Shown here: positions 1 through 5,390 of the stretch, piece after piece
Layout: each line of letters starts with the position of its first letter
How positions within the stretch are numbered: the stretch's first letter is position 1
Assembly (NCBI GenBank): GCA_002725445.1
Contig: PBPD01000062.1
Span: 1-6,484, forward strand
Length of the DNA: 6,484 nt
Reading direction: 5' to 3'
From: Rickettsiales bacterium
GTDB lineage: Bacteria; Pseudomonadota; Alphaproteobacteria; Rickettsiales; UBA3002
Position numbers and translations under genes: made by a program
The notes under the pieces: generated by a model
Told to the model about the DNA's origin: nothing
The model's database searches: none
Seen by the model: the letters and a program-made list of their open reading frames with translations, nothing else

Positions 1-428
1 GCAAATACTTGCCGGACGGGCTGCAGGACGAATGCAGATCGCTTTACAGTGATCAAGCAGCCCGTTTGGCGGCCGAGTTGAAGCGCGGCAATATCGAGTA
101 TTTACGTGATAAAGAGGCGTTTAAGCCGTTTGATCTGGACGAGCTGACTACCGAGCTGCAAGAGGCGGGCTGGAATGTAGACCGCGAAATGGTGTTGACG
201 GTGGACATGCCGCATGCCGTAGCGTCAGGGCGTGCCGCATACCGCCGCGATCCGATTACCGCGCGCCTGCTTACCGAGGCCATACCGGATGTGAAAGACC
301 ATTCAGACGCCGCGCGTGCAAAGCGCACGCAGATATCGCATGCGGTAACGCATATTGGCGCGGTGATGCACCCGAATCATCAAATGTCGCTGGCGATGGA
401 AAGCCCGTCGGAAGGGGTGGAACGCTAG
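1..428 (+). CDS. Hypothetical protein, 5' end cut by the window edge
   Basis: An open frame enters from the left edge (first complete codon at base 3) and ends at TAG 426-428, giving 141 visible residues. There is a TTG at 9, but the frame is open to the edge with no ribosome-binding site, so I read it as the C-terminal part of a longer protein. The visible part is soluble and highly charged, has no membrane segment, and is probably mostly helical. The first half contains runs such as RLAAELKRGNIEYLRDKEAF and a stretch beginning with DLDELTTELQEAGW. The tail is rich in His and Met (THIGAVMHPNHQMSLAME). I do not recognise the family and assign no function. It is the only gene on the + strand and converges on yacG, with a 32-bp gap. 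The coding call is solid because of the length and the protein-like composition; the function is unknown. Confidence 0.75.
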   Translation, partial: KYLPDGLQDECRSLYSDQAARLAAELKRGNIEYLRDKEAFKPFDLDELTTELQEAGWNVDREMVLTVDMPHAVASGRAAYRRDPITARLLTEAIPDVKDHSDAARAKRTQISHAVTHIGAVMHPNHQMSLAMESPSEGVER

Positions 429-460
429 GCGAAGCGATTCCGTCGCGATAGGGCGGGTGA

Positions 461-652
461 TTAGCTGCCGTACTGGTCGTGTTCTTCGTTATACAGCGAC
501 TGCAATTCTACCTCGTCTGGCTCTTCCTCACTAGGAATCGCATAGGCACCATTCAGCCACTTACCCAAATCCAGCTGCGTGCAGCGTTTGGAGCAGAACG
601 GTTTGTGGGCGGCGGTTGCTGGTTTGTTGCATATGGGGCAGGGTTTGCTCAT
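461..652 (-). CDS. yacG: YacG, zinc-binding DNA gyrase inhibitor
   Basis: This 63-residue protein has the YacG zinc finger: CPIC at residues 5-8 and FCSKRC at 19-24, so Cys5, Cys8, Cys20 and Cys24 form the C-X2-C...C-X3-C site. These are followed by the family's DLGKWLNGAYAIP segment (28-40) and an acidic tail (EEEPDEVE). In E. coli, YacG binds the GyrB subunit and blocks DNA binding by gyrase; that activity is family knowledge and is not shown here. Length is normal for the family. The ATG at 652 is chosen because the zinc finger begins four residues later, although no clear Shine-Dalgarno sequence precedes it. The gene lies 39 bp downstream of the 483-residue HTH protein on the same strand, so co-transcription is likely. 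Its stop faces the stop of the + strand gene. Confidence 0.93.
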   Translation of the reverse strand: MSKPCPICNKPATAAHKPFCSKRCTQLDLGKWLNGAYAIPSEEEPDEVELQSLYNEEHDQYGS

Positions 653-691
653 GGCGCTACTGTAGGCATGTGATGGCGTGATTGCAAGCCG

Positions 692-2143
692 CTAGCCGCG
701 TCCTGCACCCTGATCCTGCGATTGCGCCACTACTTCAGCGGCAGCTTCACGAATCGATTGCAGTTTTTCAATCGCCTTTGGCACCTCTGATTCATCAATC
801 CACACATAGCGGCGTGCATTGTTGGCGATGGTGTTGATGTCCGCATCGCTCATGGTGGCCATGGCGGGGATGTTGCGTGTGTCCAGCCCCAGCGCGCTGG
901 CGTAGCTATGCGGGTTTTCGTTTTCCTTGCCGATAAACTTGATAAAGTCATTCAGGCGGCGCGATAATTTACGGTCGCCTGTGGCAATGGCCTGGCCTTC
1001 AACTTCGCGCTCACCGGTCACGGTGGTTTTGGGTGCGCCACGGCTAAAGCGTGGCAATTGCTCGAAGGTGGCGTCATTCCACAACGGGGCAGCACCGCTT
1101 TGCTGGTGTTCTTCGTCGAGCATGCGGCAATAATCGACGGCCTCGGCTTCAAATTGTACACCGCTGCTCTCGCCTTTCTGATAGGCGTATAAACCCCCTG
1201 GCGTAATGCCCAGCATGTCGCAAAATTCCTGAGTGCGTACACCAATGGCACGGCGAAATGCCTTCACATATTCACCGCGATGTTGGGCAGGGCGCACCGC
1301 ATCTATCCATGTGGGGGCGCTGCCTTCGGTCGCATGCTCAGCATTGTTGGTGAGCAGGGTTTTTTCTTCCCAGAATTCGCGCGGCATATTGCGGAAATGC
1401 TGCGTATGCGCAAATTTTTCGGCTGCCTCGCTAATGTATAAATGGGTGAAGGTGCTGGCCGCCTGATCGCCATAATGCTGGCGCAACCAGGTTTGGGCGT
1501 GTTCAAAATTTTCACGTCGGGGAAGGCTCTTGCCGCTCGCCCAATTTACCATCACGCTGGAGTCAAACCCCATACTGTGCGACAATTCGCCTGGGCCCAT
1601 TTCGCGCAGTTCGCACAGCGCCATAAAATATTCGCTCAGCCGCATATCGTCCTGCGGGGGCTGGCAGATGAAGCCGCGCAACCCATCGCGCGAACTATCG
1701 CCAATTTTATCGAACATGCTTTGGCGTGCACGCTCCAACTCGGCGCTTGGGGCGCGGCCATAGGCGCGCGCCATCAGAAAATTGGCGTTAAAGGCGGGCA
1801 CATCCCCGGCTGCCTTGCGGTTTTCCAGTTCGCCGCGCGCTTCTTGCCATTGGCCAATCACATTCTGGCGGGCACGTTTCAACACGTCCGATTTTGGTGT
1901 TTCCGGCAGTTGCAACAACTCCAGCAAGGCGTTGTGTTGGGCTTCGGTGGCCGGCACATCATAACCGCTCAGCCAGTGCTGGGCAGTGGTCGTGTCGATG
2001 TCTGCGGCTTGCTCAATGGCGCTCAGGCTTAGTTGCATTTGCTTGGCGCGGTTGCGCACCGCAGTTGCCCAACTATGGGCAGACTCGGTGTAGGACTGGT
2101 CGCGAATGCGCTCAAATTCTATCGGATCGGTGTGCTTTGCCAT
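692..2143 (-). CDS. Putative DNA-binding protein with several degenerate XRE/Cro-type HTH units
   Basis: This 483-residue soluble protein has no signal peptide or membrane segment. I see three good and one weak copy of a lambda-repressor/Cro-type helix-turn-helix: about 24-79 (AQHWLSGYDVP after the recognition helix), 169-221 (MVNWASGKSLP), 290-343 (LYAYQKGESSG) and 393-447 (degenerate, ending IPAMATMSDAD). The pattern [V/L]xxWxxGxxxP at the end of helix 3 is typical of XRE domains, and each unit is preceded by an amphipathic first helix. The linkers (about 80-168, 222-289, 344-392) are polar. The tail (451-483) is Glu/Gln/Ala rich. The ATG at 2143 is the first standard start after an in-frame TAA eight codons upstream. 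No Shine-Dalgarno is visible. The gene sits between trhO and yacG with short gaps, suggesting one operon. I do not recognise a named family; transcription regulator or nucleoid-type DNA binder is inference. Some or all units may have lost DNA binding and serve as protein contacts. Confidence 0.85.
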   Translation of the reverse strand: MAKHTDPIEFERIRDQSYTESAHSWATAVRNRAKQMQLSLSAIEQAADIDTTTAQHWLSGYDVPATEAQHNALLELLQLPETPKSDVLKRARQNVIGQWQEARGELENRKAAGDVPAFNANFLMARAYGRAPSAELERARQSMFDKIGDSSRDGLRGFICQPPQDDMRLSEYFMALCELREMGPGELSHSMGFDSSVMVNWASGKSLPRRENFEHAQTWLRQHYGDQAASTFTHLYISEAAEKFAHTQHFRNMPREFWEEKTLLTNNAEHATEGSAPTWIDAVRPAQHRGEYVKAFRRAIGVRTQEFCDMLGITPGGLYAYQKGESSGVQFEAEAVDYCRMLDEEHQQSGAAPLWNDATFEQLPRFSRGAPKTTVTGEREVEGQAIATGDRKLSRRLNDFIKFIGKENENPHSYASALGLDTRNIPAMATMSDADINTIANNARRYVWIDESEVPKAIEKLQSIREAAAEVVAQSQDQGAGRG

Positions 2144-2189
2144 AGCAGCCAGTATGGCGGCACAATGTTAAAGAAAGGTAAAATCCTAT
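2144..2189 (-). other. Short gap between trhO and the multi-HTH gene
   Basis: These 46 bp contain no visible terminator hairpin and no good promoter, which supports read-through from trhO into the HTH gene. An in-frame TAA eight codons before the ATG at 2143 limits how far that gene could extend upstream. Confidence 0.5.
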
Positions 2190-3023
2190 CTATTTAGCGC
2201 AGAAGGCACAGCATTCGCCTTCTTCATAGGCCTCATGCTCGCGGTCAGCAGCGGTGAGTGGGTGACCGCAGCCAAGGCACATAATGATTTCTTCGTTGGG
2301 TTGCACGCCGTGCCCTACGGCTACGCGCTCGTCAAACACAAAGCAATCGCCCTCCCACAGGCTTTGCTCTGCGGGCATATCCTGCAGATATTGCAAAATG
2401 CCGCCTTTGAGGTGATACACCTCTTCAAATCCCTGTTGCCTGAGATAGGCGGAGTATTTCTCGCAGCGAATGCCGCCGGTGCAATACATGGCCACTTTCT
2501 TGTTACTGGCCTGATCGAGCTGCTCTTTGGTGAAAGGAATAATTTCGCGAAACACGTCCGTGCCCGGGTTTACTGCATGTTTGAATTTACCAATATGCAC
2601 TTCGTAGTCATTGCGGGTGTCGATGGTTACCACATCCGGATCACTAATCAGATCGTTCCAGTCTTTCGGCTCCACATAGGTGCCGCAGGCATTGACCGGG
2701 TCTACCTTTTCTTCAAACGGAATCAGCCAGTTTTTCAGCTTCACCTTGGTGCGCTGGAATGGCTGGCGGTGGAAATAGCTCACCTTGTCCTGCAGGCCTT
2801 CCATGCCGGGAATGCTGCGCAGGCGCTCACGTAGTTTGGCAATCGCTTCGTCGCTGCCCGACACGGTGCCATTCACCCCCTCAGGCGCCAGAATAATCGT
2901 GCCCTTGATGCCGTGCGTCTCCATAAACTCGCGCAAAGGCGCGCGCAGGCTTTGTGTGTCATCCAGCGGGGCGAAGTGATAAAACGCGCTGATAGTAATG
3001 CGCTGTGTGTCATCTGGTTTCAT
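2190..3023 (-). CDS. trhO: tRNA uridine(34) hydroxylase TrhO (YceA/UPF0176, rhodanese family)
   Basis: TrhO makes 5-hydroxyuridine at the wobble position U34 of tRNA using molecular oxygen (family knowledge). The 277-residue product starts with the typical N-terminal domain (SAFYHFAPL, then GIKGTIILAPEGVNGTVSG near 38-56). Next come the PFQRTKVKLKNWL stretch and the EPKDWN motif (118-123). A rhodanese domain follows (about 126-218) with IDTRNDYEVHIGKFKHAVNP and the active-site loop CTGGIRCEK, catalytic Cys181. The C-terminus carries CLGC (249-252) and CCAFC (271-275), a likely metal-binding knuckle found in many family members. I chose ATG 3023 because conserved family sequence begins about ten residues later. 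An in-frame ATG at 3116 would add 31 residues of unconserved-looking sequence (MFGGVCPAYH...). Neither start has a strong Shine-Dalgarno, though GGAAC lies upstream of 3116. It is likely the first gene of a trhO, multi-HTH gene, yacG unit. Confidence 0.93.
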   Translation of the reverse strand: MKPDDTQRITISAFYHFAPLDDTQSLRAPLREFMETHGIKGTIILAPEGVNGTVSGSDEAIAKLRERLRSIPGMEGLQDKVSYFHRQPFQRTKVKLKNWLIPFEEKVDPVNACGTYVEPKDWNDLISDPDVVTIDTRNDYEVHIGKFKHAVNPGTDVFREIIPFTKEQLDQASNKKVAMYCTGGIRCEKYSAYLRQQGFEEVYHLKGGILQYLQDMPAEQSLWEGDCFVFDERVAVGHGVQPNEEIIMCLGCGHPLTAADREHEAYEEGECCAFCAK

Positions 3024-3089
3024 GGGCGTGTATGTAGGCGAAAAGGCCTGTGAGCGCAAGTGTTTAGTGGGTGGTGAGTGCGGAGAATG

Positions 3090-3147
3090 GTAAGCCGGGC
3101 AAACGCCGCCGAACATACCCAGTTCCGCATTGTTTGCACCGGCTTAC
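3090..3147. repeat. Inverted repeat, 15-bp stem with one bulged base
   Basis: GTAAGCCGG (3090-3098) pairs with CCGGCTTAC (3139-3147), and GCAAAC (3099-3104) pairs with GTTTGC (3132-3137). A single A at 3138 is bulged and 27 nt remain as a loop. The loop contains the alternative trhO ATG (3114-3116, minus strand) and the GGAAC just upstream of it. If the RNA folds this way, the start region would be displayed in the loop. The pairing is directly visible; a role in translation is inference. Confidence 0.6.
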
Positions 3148-3166
3148 ACGGGAGGTGCTTCGTACA

Positions 3167-3195
3167 CATGCGTAGGCCCGTTAGTGCCTCGCATG
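3167..3195. repeat. Inverted repeat, 10-bp stem, 8-nt loop
   Basis: CATGCG (3167-3172) pairs with CGCATG (3190-3195), and AGGC (3174-3177) pairs with GCCT (3186-3189). T3173 is bulged and CCGTTAGT forms the loop. It is the second hairpin of the cluster and, like the first, carries a single bulged base. No U-tract follows on either strand, so it is not a typical terminator. Confidence 0.55.
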
Positions 3196-3211
3196 CATAT
3201 TCTTATTCCCG

Positions 3212-3238
3212 CTGAGTGCGTGGGTGCCACGCCCTCAG
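3212..3238. repeat. Inverted repeat, 11-bp stem with one mismatch, 3-nt loop
   Basis: CTGAG (3212-3216) pairs with CTCAG (3234-3238). After a T/C mismatch (3217/3233), GCGTGG (3218-3223) pairs with CCACGC (3227-3232) around the loop GTG. This is the most compact of the four stems. It directly abuts the next inverted repeat. No T-run follows on the minus strand. Confidence 0.55.
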
Positions 3239-3239
3239 T

Positions 3240-3260
3240 GCCGGCGCAGTATAGGCCGGC
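3240..3260. repeat. Inverted repeat GCCGGC, 6-bp stem, terminator-like only on the + strand
   Basis: GCCGGC (3240-3245) is repeated at 3255-3260. Being self-complementary, the two copies can pair around a 9-nt loop (GCAGTATAG). On the + strand GTTAAATTTT follows (3261-3270), giving a weak terminator look. No + strand gene precedes it, so a real terminator would imply a small unannotated + transcript. Low confidence in any function. Confidence 0.4.
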
Positions 3261-3313
3261 GTTAAATTTTGTGTGTGACAGTTTTGTGAAACTATGCGGA
3301 TGCCGCGCCTGCC

Positions 3314-4729
3314 CTAAAAGACGAAGCGGCCACCGGCTACAAGACTGTGGTTGCGCACATCGCGGTCAGCCACTTGCTGAATGTTGATGAGCGGTACCCA
3401 GCCTTGGTTGTAGACATATTCCGCGCCCACATAAAAATGCGGGAATAGCTCTGTCTCATAGCCCAGCACGCCCTGAATCACGCGTTCCCATTCGGTGCCG
3501 TCAGATCCTTGCTCGCCATGGCCATATACCAGCGACACGGCATGCGGACGTTCCCACGCATCAAAGCGGTATTCTGCCTGTGCGGTGGCCGCCCATACGG
3601 CGTGGTCGGTGGCTTGCCACTCGTCGGTGGTGGTAACAAACTCACCCATCATGTCGAAGCTTGGCGAGGTGTATTCGATCACACCGCCTGCTGCGCCCAC
3701 GCGCTCGCGGTCGGTCAGCACGCTTGCTTGCGTTGTGGTGTGGTGCGGGGTCAGCGAGTTATAGATGGTGCTGTGCAGGTAGCTACCACCAAAGCGCAGC
3801 CCTTGTTGCTGACCGAGGTCAAACGTGTAGTTGGCGTTCAGCGCAAAGTTTTTAATGTGGTTGGTATCAGGATGATCCGCCACGCGCATCTGGCGGCCGC
3901 CATTGATGGCGGTGGCCACAATGTCCCAATTGCCATCATAATAACCCAGTGCTGCAATCGGATCGTCGCTGACTGCCTGGAAATAATGGTTCACCACCGT
4001 ATGGGTGAACGGGTTATAGCTGTCCATATCGCCGAAATCGATCGTGTTACGACCAAAATAGGCGTAAAGCGGCGATTCATTCAGATTACCCACGGTCACA
4101 AACGCTTTGCGCATTTGCAAATCATCCTGCCCCGGATATTCGGTTTCGGTGTATTCCAGCTGTAAATAGGCATTGACCCAGTCGCCCACGGTGGCGGTGG
4201 TGCCAAGGGCTGCATTGTTAACCACAAAGCGCGAGCCGCTGCTGCCGCTATGTTGGCCGGGGAAACGTGAGAGAATGCCGAATTTGTCTTCGGTGTCGGA
4301 CCATTCGGCCATCAGCGAGCCTTTGAATATACCGCTGATATAGGCGCGGTCGGCTTGCAATGCACCGCTTTGGCGGTATTGCAGCAAGCGGCGGGCTTTG
4401 CCGGTCACATCATTTTGCCAGTTCAGCATAGTGTCGGCATAGTCATGATTGGTCGAGATCACGCCGTCCAGATCGGGCAGGCCTTGCTTAACACTGTATG
4501 ACTCGGTGCGGGCTGCATTGGCTTGTGTGGCAGCGCTATGTGCTTCGCGCTGGGCATGTACGGCGCGGGCGGTGGTGTCTTGCTGTTGGCGTTTGAGCTG
4601 TTGGATTTCCTGACGCATCAGCTCTACTTGTTCGCGCAGCAATTCAATTTCGGATTTCTCTGCCGCCATCACAGGCGCAGATGTAAAGGTAACGGCAGCG
4701 CATGCTGCTAGCATGGTATGTTTGAACAT
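3314..4729 (-). CDS. Outer-membrane porin with N-terminal coiled coil (LbtU/DcaP-like)
   Basis: The 471-residue product has a signal peptide (1-22, cleavage near PVMA/AEK). A proline-free heptad-like helix follows (about 24-75, IELLREQVELMRQEIQQLKR), then a long beta-rich region with alternating aromatic strands, ending in GGRFVF. The final Phe is the usual outer-membrane barrel signature. The segment YAYFGRNTIDFGDMDSYNPF and the following SDDPIAALGYYDGNWD resemble the conserved core of LbtU-type siderophore porins (DUF3573) and DcaP-like porins, in which the coiled coil is thought to support trimers. Substrate is unknown; siderophore uptake is only a family-based suggestion. I chose ATG 4729 because AGGA lies at the right distance upstream and the signal peptide follows directly. 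The in-frame ATG at 4786 would put extra residues before the signal peptide and would lie over the operator palindrome. It appears to be a single-gene unit with its own promoter. Confidence 0.85.
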   Translation of the reverse strand: MFKHTMLAACAAVTFTSAPVMAAEKSEIELLREQVELMRQEIQQLKRQQQDTTARAVHAQREAHSAATQANAARTESYSVKQGLPDLDGVISTNHDYADTMLNWQNDVTGKARRLLQYRQSGALQADRAYISGIFKGSLMAEWSDTEDKFGILSRFPGQHSGSSGSRFVVNNAALGTTATVGDWVNAYLQLEYTETEYPGQDDLQMRKAFVTVGNLNESPLYAYFGRNTIDFGDMDSYNPFTHTVVNHYFQAVSDDPIAALGYYDGNWDIVATAINGGRQMRVADHPDTNHIKNFALNANYTFDLGQQQGLRFGGSYLHSTIYNSLTPHHTTTQASVLTDRERVGAAGGVIEYTSPSFDMMGEFVTTTDEWQATDHAVWAATAQAEYRFDAWERPHAVSLVYGHGEQGSDGTEWERVIQGVLGYETELFPHFYVGAEYVYNQGWVPLINIQQVADRDVRNHSLVAGGRFVF

Positions 4730-4733
4730 GGTG

Positions 4734-4738
4734 TTTCC
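4734..4738 (-). promoter_or_regulatory. Ribosome binding site of the porin gene
   Basis: On the minus strand the sequence reads ACTAGGAAACACATG, so TAGGA lies a few bases before the ATG at 4729. It is the only clear Shine-Dalgarno among the minus-strand genes and decides the start against the upstream ATG at 4786. A run of eight A just before it may help ribosome loading. Confidence 0.65.
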
Positions 4739-4773
4739 TAGTTTTTTTTGGTTGGTGTTATGTGCTGCAGTAA

Positions 4774-4802
4774 ATAACATTACCAAATGGTAATCTAGGA
4801 AA
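4774..4802 (-). promoter_or_regulatory. Weak candidate promoter of the porin gene
   Basis: On the minus strand a -35-like TTTCCT (4797-4802) and a -10-like TGTTAT (4774-4779) are separated by 17 bp. Transcription would start near 4767, giving a leader of about 38 nt. Both hexamers are poor matches to the sigma-70 consensus. A second pair, TTGGTA (4781-4786) with CATAAC (4757-4762) at 18 bp, is about as good. The choice between them is uncertain. Confidence 0.3.
4779..4794. promoter_or_regulatory. Perfect 16-bp palindrome upstream of the porin, candidate operator
   Basis: ATTACCAAATGGTAAT has two perfect 7-bp arms around a central AA and sits about 50 bp before the porin ATG. It lies in the spacer of one candidate promoter and overlaps the -35 of the other, a position suited to repression. 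It does not look like a Fur box, and I cannot name the regulator. A looser repeat, TGTTAT (4756-4761) and ATAACA (4774-4779), adjoins it. TAGGA-A6-TCCTA (4796-4811) lies on the other side. Confidence 0.5.
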
Positions 4803-4826
4803 AAAATCCTACAATTATGTGACAGT

Positions 4827-5369
4827 CTAGAATCCGGCGTCGGGTGATTGCAGATAGCGTTCTTCGGCAGGTGAATTGGGGCGGCCTAAAATGGCGTTGC
4901 GGTGGGGGAAACGGTCATATTCTGCGACTACATTGCGATGCTGAATAGCATAGTCATAGGCTTCTTCCAGCCCCAGTCGCTGATATAAATCCACCGAATG
5001 TTCCTGATCGTCCAGCAGCTCGCTATGCATCATCGGCATATAGAAAAACTGGCATTGCGAGGGCGTGTATTCGTTGTCATAGCCATTTTGCAAACCATAA
5101 CGCACCACGGCGAGTGCCTGTGCATCGGTAGCAAACGCACGCGGGTCGTCGCGGAATATATTGCGCGGAAACTGATCAAGCAGCAGAATAAGTGCGAGTG
5201 CGGGACGTGCTTCGCTTTTCCAGCCATCCAGCTCGCCATCGCGCCCCTGACGGTAGGTGAGCAAAAAGCGCTCCTTAATCTCGTGATCCAGCGCTGCGTC
5301 TTTGGTGAACCAGCGTGTTTCCATGCCCGGTGCAAACCAGAATTCGATTATGTCATGCGGCGATATCAT
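4827..5369 (-). CDS. DUF924 family protein
   Basis: This 180-residue soluble protein has all the hallmarks of DUF924. An N-terminal IIEFWFAPGMETRWFTKD is followed by an LLLDQFPRNIFRDDPRAFATD core (about 63-83). The middle motif is FFYMPMMHSELLDDQEHSVDL. The C-terminal motif is RFPHRNAILGR followed by SPAEERYL. Length is normal for the family. DUF924 proteins are helical with a TPR-like fold; their biochemical role is not established and I assign none. The ATG at 5369 fits because the family starts within a few residues of the FWF motif. No clear Shine-Dalgarno is visible. The gene starts 21 bp after the stop of the spermidine-synthase-like gene, so the two are probably co-transcribed. A functional link between them cannot be inferred from this window alone. 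Confidence 0.93.
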   Translation of the reverse strand: MISPHDIIEFWFAPGMETRWFTKDAALDHEIKERFLLTYRQGRDGELDGWKSEARPALALILLLDQFPRNIFRDDPRAFATDAQALAVVRYGLQNGYDNEYTPSQCQFFYMPMMHSELLDDQEHSVDLYQRLGLEEAYDYAIQHRNVVAEYDRFPHRNAILGRPNSPAEERYLQSPDAGF

Positions 5370-5390
5370 CCGCTGTGTCTAGCGCGGTTC

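Larger units (their letters stand above)
3024..3313. other. Intergenic region with four consecutive inverted repeats (trhO leader / porin 3' side)
   Basis: This 290-bp gap between the porin stop and the trhO start holds no convincing gene. It does hold four inverted repeats in a row between 3090 and 3260, entered separately, plus a weak AGTTT-TGTG-AAACT repeat further left of the porin end. On the minus strand they would lie in the leader of trhO, or in the 3' region of the porin transcript. None is followed by a T-run on the minus strand, so I see no standard intrinsic terminator for the porin here. On the + strand the last hairpin is followed by TTAAATTTT, which is terminator-like, but no + strand gene ends there. 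Such density suggests a structured RNA (leader, small RNA or attenuator) or a cluster of palindromic elements. This is inference; compensatory changes in relatives would decide it. Confidence 0.45.

Noticed and set aside
429..460. Bidirectional terminator between the convergent genes
   Set aside because: Only a 4-bp GCGA/TCGC pairing is visible and no T-run follows, so a terminator is not supported.
1442..2032. 196-codon open frame on the + strand
   Set aside because: It lies entirely antisense to the multi-HTH gene, has an odd composition rich in His, Ala and Gln, and has no ribosome-binding site; it is a shadow frame.
692..2143. Phage repressor or toxin-antitoxin regulator
   Set aside because: The protein is far too long, has several HTH units, and is surrounded by housekeeping genes; no toxin or phage gene is present.
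2235..2834. 199-codon open frame on the + strand
   Set aside because: Fully antisense to trhO, whose family motifs are unmistakable on the other strand.
3120..3310. Possible tRNA in the structured intergenic region
   Set aside because: No T-loop GGTTCGA-type sequence, no acceptor stem pairing of 7 bp at the right spacing, and the hairpins do not form a cloverleaf.
3130..3387. 85-codon open frame on the + strand across the intergenic region
   Set aside because: It runs through the hairpins and into the 3' end of the porin, is Cys-rich without a pattern, and has no ribosome-binding site.
3509..4165. 218-codon open frame on the + strand
   Set aside because: Fully antisense to the porin; no protein-like motif and no start signal.
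4796..4811. TAGGA-A6-TCCTA as a terminator after the DUF924 gene
   Set aside because: The stem is only five weak pairs and the T-run falls in the loop rather than after the stem.
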